DNA of 64,000 bases from VXOI01 sp965261945. GTDB taxonomy: Bacteria > Chloroflexota > Dehalococcoidia > Lucifugimonadales > UBA3495. This document shows, piece after piece, positions 24,580 to 32,587 of the stretch. Every line of letters begins with the position of its first letter. The stretch's first letter is position 1. The position numbers and the translations under genes were made by a program. The stretch spans positions 806,001 through 870,000 of the forward strand of contig CBDHEF010000002.1 in NCBI GenBank assembly GCA_965261945.1, read 5' to 3'. A model generated the notes under the pieces. The model was not told the origin of the DNA, ran no database searches, and saw only the letters and a list, made by a program, of their open reading frames with translations.

Positions 24580-25486
24580 AACCCCTCCTCAAGCGCCCGA
24601 CAGCCGAGGCCAGGGCGCGGATGTGTTCCGGGCCGGTGCCGCAGCAGCCGCCGATAATGTTTACGCCCAGGTCAACCAGTTCCTTGAATCGATCCGCCAT
24701 GTAATCAGGTGATTCAGGATAGATAATCTGGCCGCCGCGCATAGCCGGGATGCCAGCGTTGGAATGAATCAGCAGGTAGCCGTCAGTCTCCGCTCTCATC
24801 CTGCGGGCGATGTCTACCATGTTGTCAATGCCGTTGCCGCAATTGGAGCCAACGACATGTGCGCCGGCATCCTGCATGGAGTTGACGGCCCGCTCCGGGG
24901 TGACGCCCATCATGGTAAAGAAGCCGCGCGGCCCCTTGTCGAATACCATCGTCGCCATCACTGCCAGGGAGGTGTTCTCGCGGGCGGCCCGGACGGCCAG
25001 AGTTGCCTCCTCCACGGCGGTCATGGTTTCCACGACGACTCCGTCTGCGCCCCCGGCTTCCAGCGCCTTCACCTGCTCCACAAACGCGTCGTACATTGCG
25101 CTCTCAGATACTGGTCCCAATGGTTCCAGGAACTCCCCGGTTGGCCCTATGGATCCGACAACGAACCGGCCGTCAGGCGCCTGGCTGCGGGCGTGTGCGG
25201 CGGCGAGGCGGTTGAACTCGGCAACCCGCTCGCCGTAGCCGTACTTCTTTTGCATAAACACGCTGCCGCCGAAGGAGTTGGTCAGCACCATGTCCGATCC
25301 CGCCTCGAAGTACTGCCGGGCCATTTCCCGCACCACATCGGGTTGGCTGGCGTTGAATTCCTCGGGGCAGCCGCCCGGCTCCAGCCCGTGCTGTTGCAGG
25401 AAGGTGCCGGTGGCCCCGTCGGAAATCAGCAATTCGCCCCTTTGCAGGCACGTCAAAAGGGAAGCCGGGCCTCTCTGGTCAATCAT
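24566..25486 (-). CDS. homocysteine S-methyltransferase family protein
   Basis: About 306-aa TIM-barrel enzyme of the betaine-homocysteine methyltransferase/MetH N-terminal family. 'LLISDGATGTFLQQHGL' opens the barrel. The zinc site is complete: 'VVGSNCGNGIDNM' and 'IIGGCCGTGPEHIRALA' supply the three Cys. It could accept a methyl group on homocysteine or another thiol, or act on a methylated substrate. ATG 25486 is chosen from the family start; the ribosome site is weak and a 78-bp in-frame extension exists. It is the first gene of the minus-strand corrinoid module (25486 down to 19826). Confidence 0.87.
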   Translation of the reverse strand: MIDQRGPASLLTCLQRGELLISDGATGTFLQQHGLEPGGCPEEFNASQPDVVREMARQYFEAGSDMVLTNSFGGSVFMQKKYGYGERVAEFNRLAAAHARSQAPDGRFVVGSIGPTGEFLEPLGPVSESAMYDAFVEQVKALEAGGADGVVVETMTAVEEATLAVRAARENTSLAVMATMVFDKGPRGFFTMMGVTPERAVNSMQDAGAHVVGSNCGNGIDNMVDIARRMRAETDGYLLIHSNAGIPAMRGGQIIYPESPDYMADRFKELVDLGVNIIGGCCGTGPEHIRALASAVGRLRRGYGDG

Positions 25487-25652
25487 AAGGCAAAGGTCTG
25501 TCCACAAAACTCCGTCAGGCGCATTGTAGGCGTCTCCATAGCAAGGCCGCAACAATGCGTCCAACGTCGCCGTGGCAGCCGATTTGTTTGGCGAGGGCGT
25601 TTCTGATACTATGAACGGGTTCTAAGTGGTAGTCTGGCGCGCGAGGATTTGA

Positions 25653-25862
25653 ATGGGATTCCTTCGAGGTATTGGGCCTCTGGAAATCATCATAATACTC
25701 TCCCTGATCCTGCTTATTTTCGGGTGGCGGAGAATGCCCGAAATTGGCAGTTCCATGGGCAAGGGAATCCGTACCTTCAAGTCTGCCCTGCTTGGCGATG
25801 ACGAAAAGGACAAGCAAGACCCGCCGGTTGCCAAGGGTGGGGACGACCGCACCCCGTACTGA
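25653..25862 (+). CDS. tatA: Sec-independent translocase subunit TatA
   Basis: 69-aa single-span membrane protein: periplasmic start, 'IGPLEIIIILSLILLIFGWRRMPEIGSSMGKGIRTFKSAL' (membrane helix, hinge and amphipathic helix), then a charged tail. This is the standard TatA/E layout, forming the pore of the twin-arginine pathway. It converges with tatC, whose stop is 80 bp away, rather than lying in a tatABC operon; a TatB-like gene accompanies tatC on the other strand. GAGGAT precedes the ATG. A hairpin terminator follows. Confidence 0.92.
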   Translation: MGFLRGIGPLEIIIILSLILLIFGWRRMPEIGSSMGKGIRTFKSALLGDDEKDKQDPPVAKGGDDRTPY

Positions 25863-25889
25863 AGGAACGTCACAGGGACCAAGGAATAC

Positions 25890-25914
25890 GAACCGGTTGA
25901 CAGCCGGTTCTTTT
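25890..25914 (+). terminator. rho-independent terminator after tatA
   Basis: 7-bp stem GAACCGG/CCGGTTC (25890-25896 with 25904-25910) followed by TTTTCTTTT. Confidence 0.75.
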
Positions 25915-25942
25915 CTTTTCCAGGTGCAGCGAAGGAGGGCCG

Positions 25943-26641
25943 CTACTGCCGGGCGGCGGCTGTCTCCGCCTTGCGGCGTCCGCGTTCCGCCAGCCGTGCC
26001 AGCAGTATACCGAACTCATACAGGGCCAAGAGCGGCAACGCCACCAGAGTCTGGTTCACCGGGTCAAAGGTGGGCGTTATCAGCGCCCCAAGAATGAATG
26101 CCAACACCACCCAGACCCGGCGGAAACGCGAAAGGCGCCGCGATGACACGATGCCAAGTTGGGCCAGCAGATACATAATCAGTGGTGTCTCGAAGGCCAC
26201 ACCCATCCAGAAGAGCAGCCGCACCATCAGGTTCACGATGTTGCTTACCCGGATGAAAGGGGTGACTACCTCCTCACCGAAGGTAAGCAGAAAGTGGAGA
26301 GCCGGCGGCGTCAGTACGAAATAAGCGAAAGCCATTCCTGCCACGAAGGCGACCAGGACCAGCGGCAGGAACCCGAAAAGTAACCGGCGCTCCTTGGGCG
26401 TGAGACCGGGAGCCACGAACATTATGACTTGGTAGATTATTACAGGCAGGGCCAGCACGAACCCGGAGAGCACCGAGACTTTGAATGCGGTAGTCAGAAA
26501 CTCGGTGACTTCCGTGATTATCAGTTGACCGCCCTTGCCTGTCTCCAGTCCCGACGGGCGCACGAGAAAGGCGATAATTTCCTCGAAGAAAGCGAATGAA
26601 GCGCCCGTGCCAACAACGATGGCAAGGGCGCAGATAAGCAC
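25943..26641 (-). CDS. tatC: Sec-independent translocase subunit TatC
   Basis: Six-span receptor of the twin-arginine pathway (232 aa as given). 'LPVIIYQVIMFVAPGLTPKERR', 'FAYFVLTPPALHFLLTFG' and 'FGIL' fit TatC throughout. The start is a problem. GTG 26641 cuts off the conserved cytoplasmic N-terminus, yet the preceding in-frame codons (26681-26642) encode 'ELSFTEHLGELRRR', exactly the TatC signature. No ATG, GTG or TTG precedes it before the TatB stop at 26692-26694; only ATA or a CTG at 26662 is available. The true start is therefore unusual or a base error lies near 26690. Co-transcribed with the TatB-like gene. Confidence 0.88.
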   Translation of the reverse strand: MLICALAIVVGTGASFAFFEEIIAFLVRPSGLETGKGGQLIITEVTEFLTTAFKVSVLSGFVLALPVIIYQVIMFVAPGLTPKERRLLFGFLPLVLVAFVAGMAFAYFVLTPPALHFLLTFGEEVVTPFIRVSNIVNLMVRLLFWMGVAFETPLIMYLLAQLGIVSSRRLSRFRRVWVVLAFILGALITPTFDPVNQTLVALPLLALYEFGILLARLAERGRRKAETAAARQ

Positions 26642-26691
26642 TCGCCGCCGCAGTTCCCCCAGGTGCTCTGTGAAGCTGAGTTCGCGGGCTA

Positions 26692-27003
26692 TTATTGCCG
26701 CCCGTTTACATCGCCTGTTGGGGGCAGAACATCGCCGTCGGAGCCTTCGCCATCTTGCGCTGCGGGTTCCTCGTCGGGCAGATCGGGGCGGGAGGGCACA
26801 CCCGGAGGCGGCTGTTGCGGGTGGGTGCGTTGCCGTTCTTCGGCGGATATGGCGTCGGTTACCTCGTTGAAAGTGCGTCGCAGGTCACCCAGAACCCTGC
26901 CTGACCGTCGCGCCATGTCAATGGAGCGCCCCGGCCCCAGTACCAGAAAGGCAACCAGCAAGACCACCACCAGTTCCAGCAGCCCCATGCCCATTACGTT
27001 CAT
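26692..27003 (-). CDS. tatB: TatB-like twin-arginine translocase subunit
   Basis: 104 aa from ATG 27003: 'GLLELVVVLLVAFLVLGPGRSIDMARRSGRVLGDLRRTFNEVTDAI' is a TatA/TatB-type helix-Gly/Pro hinge-amphipathic helix, longer than TatA and followed by a Pro/Gln/Asp-rich tail. Placement directly before tatC supports TatB. The start codon overlaps the stop of the fused methyltransferase-Maf gene (ATGA, 27000-27003), so translation is coupled. A start at 26994 is also possible. Confidence 0.78.
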   Translation of the reverse strand: MNVMGMGLLELVVVLLVAFLVLGPGRSIDMARRSGRVLGDLRRTFNEVTDAISAEERQRTHPQQPPPGVPSRPDLPDEEPAAQDGEGSDGDVLPPTGDVNGRQ

Positions 27004-28940
27004 TGGGAGCGCCCCAGCCCCGACCCTCCCCCTGGGGGTGAGGGAGCTGCTGAGAGGTTCGTGCAGCCTGTCTCGCATTTGGCCGGTTCAGGAAGCCGCC
27101 AGTCCCGGGGCCAGCGGAATCCCAGCTTGCCCAGCAGACGCAACAGCACGCAGGTCGGCAGCCCGACTATATTGTGGTAGCAGCCTTCCCAGCACGACGC
27201 GGGCCGAAGCCCGGTATCCTGAACGGCGTAGGCCCCGGCCTTGTCGCGGGGCGTGCCGGTGGCGATGCTGGCCTCGATTTCGTCGTCTGAGAAGTCCCGC
27301 AGGGTGATTCCCGAAGTCATACTGACGGTCAGCAAGCGCCCGGTGGCGGCGTCAGCCACGGTCAGGCCGGTGCAGACGTGATGAGTAGTGCCGCGCAGCC
27401 GCCGCAGCATGATTCGGGCTTCGTTGTCGTCTCTCGGCTTCCCCAGGGACTGTCCCAAGTGGACCACGGTGCTGTCGGCGCCGATGACGAATCCTTCTAG
27501 CATCGAAGAGGCCACCTTCAGCGCCTTGTCCCGCGACAGCCGCTCCACCATGCCCTGCGGAGACTCGCCGGCCAGTGGCTCCTCGGGCACGTCGGCGGGA
27601 AGCACGGAGAAGTTCAGCCCCAGCGCTTCCATCAAATCCCGGCGGCGGGGAGACGCCGAGGCCAGCACCAGCGTTGACCCCTCGTCCTTTCCAACCCAGC
27701 GCAGAAGGGCGACGCACTCGACGTGATGCGTCTGCGGGAACATATCGATGGGCGCCACCCGGCTCAGGGCGTATCCTCCGGCGCAGAGGATCTTAAGGTC
27801 GCGGGCCAGGGTTTCGGCGTCGCAGGAAACGTATGCCACTCGCGGCGGGGCCAAATTCACCAGGCTGGACAGGGCCTGCGCCTGGCAGCCCGAGCGGGGC
27901 GGGTCCAGCACAACGGCGTCGGGCCGGACAGAAAGCTCGCCCAGCACGATCTCGGTTCGCCCCAGGACGAATTCCACATTGGGAATCGCTGCGGCGTTCT
28001 CCCTGGCGTCGGCCACGGCAGCCGAAGACTCTTCAACGGCGATTACCCTTCCGACGTGGGGGGCCAGGAGCGCGGCGAAAGTGCCAACGCCGGTGTAAGC
28101 GTCCAGCAGCACGTCATCAGGCCCGAGACCGAGACCCTCTCGCACGACTTCGGCGGCCTTAGCCGCCTGCTCCACATTAACCTGGAAGAAGGAAGGGGAG
28201 GACACGAAGAAGCGGCTCTCTCCTACCGTTTCCACATAGCGTTTCTGTCCCGTGGCGACCGTTACTGCCTGGTTCATCAGGGGCGGCTGCACCAGGTATT
28301 CACCGGACGATTCGGCGCTGCCGGCTCCGGCGCGTATGGACAACTGGGTCGTCTCCTGGCAGCGGTCTTGCAGATGCTCCAGAATCCGGTTGACGCCGGG
28401 ATTCATCAGCATACATTGGTCGATGCGAACGAACCGGCGAGTTTCGCGGTTGACGAATCCCAGTTCCCCCTGGCGGCTAACGGTGAAGCGGGCGTGGTTG
28501 CGGTAACCGTAGCGGCTTGCGGAAGGCAGCGTTTCGTCCACTACGACACCCTCAAGGCCGCCCACGCGAGCCAGGGCGTCAATCACCCTGTCGCGCTTCG
28601 CGGCCAGTTGTGCGCCATAGTCTAGGTGCTGCCACTGGCAGCCGGTGCATTCGCCAAAGTAGCGGCAGGGCGGTTCGACCCGGTCAGACGACGGCTCCAG
28701 TACTTCGATAACCCTGGCTGAAGCATACTTGCGATGCACCCGCACCACCTCCGCCGTCACCCTCTCGCCGGGTATGCCGCCGAAGACGAATACGGGGGTC
28801 TCCTCGTAGATTGCCATAGCCTCCCCGAGGCGGCCCCAAGATTCCAGAGTCAGTTCAAGACGGCCGCCGGGACGCAATTCGGACCGGGCCGGTGACATGG
28901 CCGGGCCCGCTTTCGGCAATTGATGTTGTGGTGATTCCAT
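27000..28940 (-). CDS. RlmD-type RNA uracil-C5 methyltransferase fused to Maf nucleotide pyrophosphatase
   Basis: 646-aa two-domain protein. Residues about 20-435: TRAM domain ('GEAMAIYEETPVFVFGGIPGERVTAEVVRV'), 4Fe-4S cysteines ('CRYFGECTGCQWQHL'), SAM fold ('LLDAYTGVGTFAALLA'), 'VVLDPPRSGCQAQAL' and catalytic Cys in 'VAYVSCDAETLARDLKIL', ending 'MFPQTHHVECVALL'. Residues about 445-615: Maf domain with 'LVLASASPRRRDLMEALG', 'VIGADSTVV', 'TGIALRD'-like 'TSGITLRDFSDDEI' and 'GRRAYAVQD'-like 'DKAGAYAVQD'. Maf proteins hydrolyse non-canonical nucleoside triphosphates. Both sets of motifs look intact. The last residues are a translated CTC/GAG repeat. Overlaps tatB by 4 bp. Confidence 0.88.
   Translation of the reverse strand: MESPQHQLPKAGPAMSPARSELRPGGRLELTLESWGRLGEAMAIYEETPVFVFGGIPGERVTAEVVRVHRKYASARVIEVLEPSSDRVEPPCRYFGECTGCQWQHLDYGAQLAAKRDRVIDALARVGGLEGVVVDETLPSASRYGYRNHARFTVSRQGELGFVNRETRRFVRIDQCMLMNPGVNRILEHLQDRCQETTQLSIRAGAGSAESSGEYLVQPPLMNQAVTVATGQKRYVETVGESRFFVSSPSFFQVNVEQAAKAAEVVREGLGLGPDDVLLDAYTGVGTFAALLAPHVGRVIAVEESSAAVADARENAAAIPNVEFVLGRTEIVLGELSVRPDAVVLDPPRSGCQAQALSSLVNLAPPRVAYVSCDAETLARDLKILCAGGYALSRVAPIDMFPQTHHVECVALLRWVGKDEGSTLVLASASPRRRDLMEALGLNFSVLPADVPEEPLAGESPQGMVERLSRDKALKVASSMLEGFVIGADSTVVHLGQSLGKPRDDNEARIMLRRLRGTTHHVCTGLTVADAATGRLLTVSMTSGITLRDFSDDEIEASIATGTPRDKAGAYAVQDTGLRPASCWEGCYHNIVGLPTCVLLRLLGKLGFRWPRDWRLPEPAKCETGCTNLSAAPSPPGGGSGLGRSQ
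27010..27046. repeat. CTC/GAG repeat inside a coding 3' end
   Basis: gccccgaccctccccctgg/gggtgagggag; it encodes the final 'SPPGGGSGLGRSQ'-like residues of the fused protein. Confidence 0.6.
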
Positions 28941-29154
28941 ATTTGCCTAACACTATACAGCCATGCCCGCCATGATTCCAACGCCGACCGGCGGACCAGT
29001 GTGCTTTTGTGGCTGATGCCTACGGCAGGTTGACCTGCCGTAGGCGCAGAATTAAACTGGTATTGACACGAGAGACTTCGCTGCGCGCGAGTGCCGGTCG
29101 CCATCGGAACGCCGCGCGAGATTACGGCAGCGGAAGACGTTTCCGGAGGATGGT

Positions 29155-29484
29155 ATGGCAGAACCCATCGAGGTGACCGAACTTAACTGGGAATCAGAAG
29201 TGCTCAAGTCCGACCTGCCCGTTCTGGTGGACTTCTGGGCCGAATGGTGCGGCCCCTGCAAGATGATTGCTCCCTCGGTGCATGACATGGCCGTGGAGTA
29301 CGACGGCAAGCTGACCGTCGGCAAGCTGGACGTGGACAGCAGCCCCAGCGTCGCCATGCAGTACGGCGTCCGCAGCATCCCGGCGCTCATCTTCTTCAAG
29401 GGCGGCCAGCCCGTCGACCAGATTATCGGGGCGGTGCCCAAAGGCGCGCTGAAGAAGAAGATTGACTCCGTTCTCGGCAGTTAG
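29155..29484 (+). CDS. trxA: thioredoxin
   Basis: Cytoplasmic disulfide reductase, 109 aa, normal length. 'LPVLVDFWAEWCGPCKMIAPSV' holds the WCGPC active site near residue 30; the cis-proline in 'VRSIPALIFFKGGQ' and 'VGKLDVDSSPSVAMQYG' complete the fold. GGAGGAT precedes the ATG. Monocistronic: a divergent minus-strand gene lies upstream and a strong terminator downstream. It could serve the methionine sulfoxide reductase (32588) and the AhpD-like selenoprotein (42929) as electron donor, though no linkage is shown. Confidence 0.97.
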   Translation: MAEPIEVTELNWESEVLKSDLPVLVDFWAEWCGPCKMIAPSVHDMAVEYDGKLTVGKLDVDSSPSVAMQYGVRSIPALIFFKGGQPVDQIIGAVPKGALKKKIDSVLGS

Positions 29485-29526
29485 AACCCGGGAACAACGC
29501 GGTTAGGCCCCGCCGCAAAAAAAATC

Positions 29527-29561
29527 AGGCGCAGCCCCGGCCACCGGGGTTGCGCCTTTGC
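29527..29561 (+). terminator. rho-independent terminator after trxA
   Basis: 14-bp GC-rich stem (29527-29540 with 29544-29557, one wobble) followed by TTTGCCTTT. Confidence 0.85.
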
Positions 29562-30388
29562 CTTTACTGTTCCGAAATTGTGCCCGCGCCGCCTCACGTT
29601 CTTCACCTGGTTCATCGCAGCGCCACCCAATCTTCACTCAAGTGTGACTGTTTTATGTGAGACAGCAGGTTTGTCGCCTTGCCGGCTACCGCATGGCAAG
29701 GCAGAACCCATAGAGCGAGCGTTCCAGGAACACAGGCACAACGATCCTGCCTCCCGGCCTCAGACTCCGTAGCGGCGCTTTCCAATTGGCGCCGGTATTG
29801 AAGAGTGGGCCTGCCACCAGCGCCGGCAAGATGGTTAGGTCCGAAACAGACTCTCATCAATCTTCGGCAGATCCTCTTACATTGCTCTGAGCATATTCTT
29901 CAGCGCTTTCATCCATCAACAATCCTGCGAATCCGTGCAACTGCCAACCGGGCGGATTCCACCAGCCTCCACCGCCGACCTGCCCTCACGCAGACTGGCC
30001 ACCACAAGATTGACGCGATTCGGAAATCGCAAAATTGCAATGTTGGATTTATGCTTTTCATAGTGGTAGATTCTTGTGTGCATATTTCGTCCCATAACGC
30101 TAAAATGAGGCACCTTCCCGTTAATCGTTCAAACCGCTGCGGCCATACCAAGCTCCCGCACGAAACCGAGCTTCAATCTCAGCGGCCTGCGAGTAGAATC
30201 TAGTGCTCAGTCATACCAGAAATGACAGTTGCTGAGAGGCCAGGTTTAGGGAACTGAGAGGGGAACAGACAGACTGTCACCCGAGAAAATCATCCTGCCA
30301 ATTCAAATCAAACGTGGCTGAGTGTTAAACACCTTCATTGCAACCATAGGCACCGCAAATAGATACGGCAGATGGAAAGAGGTTCGCT
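29562..30388. other. gene-poor stretch between trxA and the kinase pair
   Basis: No convincing intact gene over about 830 bp. A 55-codon minus-strand frame (29686-29853) has protein-like composition ('LRPGGRIVVPVFLERSLYGF') but no start and is broken upstream, so it may be the end of a decayed gene. Short open frames at 29805-30203 and 29909-30151 lack ribosome sites and known motifs. Confidence 0.4.
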
Positions 30389-31213
30389 ATGGCCACCTTG
30401 CAAACCAACACGGCTTACCGGATGGGGGAGCGCTACGGCCGACACCCGGACGACGGCAAGTTTCCCGGGACTCTGATTATCGTAGAGGGCATAGACGGCT
30501 CGGGCAAAAGCACTCAGATTGACCTGCTTCAGAAATGGCTCAACAGCCGCAATCTGGTAACGGTATTCACCCAGTGGAATTCATCACCCATTGTCCGGCG
30601 CACCACCAAGCAAGCAAAGGTGGGGGGGCTGCTCACTCCCATGTCCTTCAGCCTCATTCACGCCGCCGATTTCGCCAGCCGGGTTCACGCGCAGATACTG
30701 CCGGCCCTCAGGGCGGGGGCCATTGTTCTGGCTGACCGCTATGTTTACACTGCCTTCGCCCGTGATGCGGCGCGGGGCGTAAACCGTGACTGGCTGCGAC
30801 GTATCTATTCCTTCTCAGTGGAGCCGACGCTGGCCTTGTATTTCAAGGTCCCATTGGACGTGTCCATTCACCGCATAAATACCGGCCGCGAAAAACTGGC
30901 GTACTACGAATCTGGACAAGACATGGGCTTTTCCATTAACCGGGAAGAGTCTTTCCGCATCTTCCAAGGCAAGCTGTTGGAAGAGTACGAAGCTATGACC
31001 GAAGAATTCGGCATGATGACCATTGACGCCACGCAGCCAATTTCCGTCCAACAACAACTGGTACGCCGTTATGTCGAGCCGCTCATCGAAAATGCGATGC
31101 CTGTACACGGGCAAAGTGTGCCGGAGGCATTGGGCATCGCGGGCCTGACCGGACGCTACATAACACCTCCGGTTCCGCGCAGACTGACAGAGCAGGACAT
31201 TGCCGGCCGATAG
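30389..31213 (+). CDS. thymidylate kinase-like P-loop protein, first of a tandem pair
   Basis: 274 aa. 'PGTLIIVEGIDGSGKSTQIDLLQKWL' is an intact Tmk-type Walker A; 'LADRYVYTAFARDAARG' is the DR(Y/F) nucleoside-binding motif, and 'YFKVPLDVSIHRINTGRE' the lid/Walker B region. A 30-residue N-terminal extension and a Pro-rich C-terminal tail ('GLTGRYITPPVPRRL') exceed the about 210-aa standard Tmk. AGAGG precedes the ATG. It probably phosphorylates dTMP or another nucleotide. The paralogue follows 44 bp later. Confidence 0.82.
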   Translation: MATLQTNTAYRMGERYGRHPDDGKFPGTLIIVEGIDGSGKSTQIDLLQKWLNSRNLVTVFTQWNSSPIVRRTTKQAKVGGLLTPMSFSLIHAADFASRVHAQILPALRAGAIVLADRYVYTAFARDAARGVNRDWLRRIYSFSVEPTLALYFKVPLDVSIHRINTGREKLAYYESGQDMGFSINREESFRIFQGKLLEEYEAMTEEFGMMTIDATQPISVQQQLVRRYVEPLIENAMPVHGQSVPEALGIAGLTGRYITPPVPRRLTEQDIAGR

Positions 31214-31257
31214 GCCATGGCTGCGTCTTGCCGGCCCAACAGTATTGGGAGCAAACG

Positions 31258-31956
31258 ATGACTACATTCACATTCTACGGCCACACTCCCCCCGGAATAG
31301 GTGAAGAAACCACCCCGGGGCGCTTGGTTGTGCTGGAAGGAACCGACGGGGTGGGGCGCTCGACGCAGATCGCAATGTTGCAGGAGTGGCTCGAATCCGA
31401 AGGCTATGCCGTTCTGGTGACCGGTTTCCGCCGCTCGGAACTGGCCGCATCGGGCATCGACCGGGCCATGCGCGGCAACACACTGGACGCCCTTACGCTG
31501 AACCTGTTTTATGCCACCGATTTTTGGGACCGGCTGGAAAAGAGCATCGTGCCTGCCCTGCGCACCGGCATGGTAGCGCTGGTGGACCGGTACATCTTCT
31601 CCATCATCGCGCGGGCGAGGGTGCGAGGGGTGCCGGTAGGTTGGCTGAACGACGTTTTTGAATTCGCCCTGGTGCCCGATCTGGTGCTCTATTTGGACGT
31701 GGATGTGGAGCACCTGTTGCCAAGGGTGCTTTCGGTGCGGCAACTGGACCACTGGGAGTCAGGCGAGGACTTCCTCCGCGGCCCGGATTTGTACGACAAC
31801 TTCATCCGCTATCAGGGCGCGCTGATTGAAGAGTTCCGCAGCCTGGCCAAGCAGCACAATTTCGTGACCGTGGATGGCCGGGGCAGCGTGGGCGACGTTT
31901 TCCAATCCCTGAAAACCGAGGTGCAGAAATCCCTCCAGGGTATGGGAGACGAATAA
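31258..31956 (+). CDS. thymidylate kinase-like P-loop protein, second of a tandem pair
   Basis: 232 aa from ATG 31258 (GGGAG upstream). 'PGRLVVLEGTDGVGRSTQIAMLQEWL' has Arg where the Walker A lysine of Gly-Lys-Ser/Thr belongs, so ATP hydrolysis may be impaired. 'LVDRYIFSIIARARVRGV' and 'LYLDVDVEHLLPRVL' keep the rest of the fold. The pair's shared order and spacing suggest duplication and a heteromer of one active and one altered subunit, or a non-kinase role. Missing Lys is seen directly; the consequence is inferred. Confidence 0.8.
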   Translation: MTTFTFYGHTPPGIGEETTPGRLVVLEGTDGVGRSTQIAMLQEWLESEGYAVLVTGFRRSELAASGIDRAMRGNTLDALTLNLFYATDFWDRLEKSIVPALRTGMVALVDRYIFSIIARARVRGVPVGWLNDVFEFALVPDLVLYLDVDVEHLLPRVLSVRQLDHWESGEDFLRGPDLYDNFIRYQGALIEEFRSLAKQHNFVTVDGRGSVGDVFQSLKTEVQKSLQGMGDE

Positions 31957-32587
31957 ACCACACAATAGACAATTGGGCCACGGCCAGCAGTATTCGGGGC
32001 AAGGCGTAGAGTCTGTGGAAGTTCTCCGATTTCCCGCTCTTGGTCAATTCAACGAACTGCTCACAGGGCCAGACCAGTCCCCCCAGACAGACCCAGGACC
32101 AGTCGGCTGAACTTTAGAAGATTTTTTCACAAGCTCACAGGCACTGACTACCACATGGAACGCGCCTGGGATAAACGACGGATTGGTAGTCGCTCATAGC
32201 CAGAAGGCTGTCGCCGCCTGCTCCCAATGCTCACTCCTTCGCCTGACGAACAGAGTCCGCGGCAGTGTGCCGTGAGCCAAGATGCCGAGGCTCCAAATTC
32301 GGGTTCGTGGAGAACCCTGCATTGGCAATAGCGCCCACCGGGTTCCGGCCACTCTCACCAGTTCTCCGAGGGCCATCCCCGGCGGTGCGTCGGTTCCGAT
32401 GCCAGTCGGCTCTCATTTTAAGAGGTCATAGTGACCTGAGAATTGTCTGATCGTGGTGTTCCGGTCAATCACCCCTTCTTGCCCCGGAGCGGAGTGGAAC
32501 ATTTCCACTGGGCCAACCTTCGTGGGGGTTCCGGTCAAATATCACCCTCGGTCGGCATGACGCTGGAGAGCAATGGAGCAGCAAGGA
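31957..32587. other. gene-free stretch between kinase pair and msrA
   Basis: About 630 bp with no gene. It contains AGGTCA-tag-TGACCT at 32423-32437 and a pair of imperfect direct repeats around ggttccggtcaa (about 32459 and 32530) that look like possible insertion-sequence end debris. Confidence 0.4.

Noticed and set aside
29909..30151. 80-codon minus-strand frame in the gap after trxA
   Set aside because: No ribosome site, no known motif, composition unlike neighbouring proteins.
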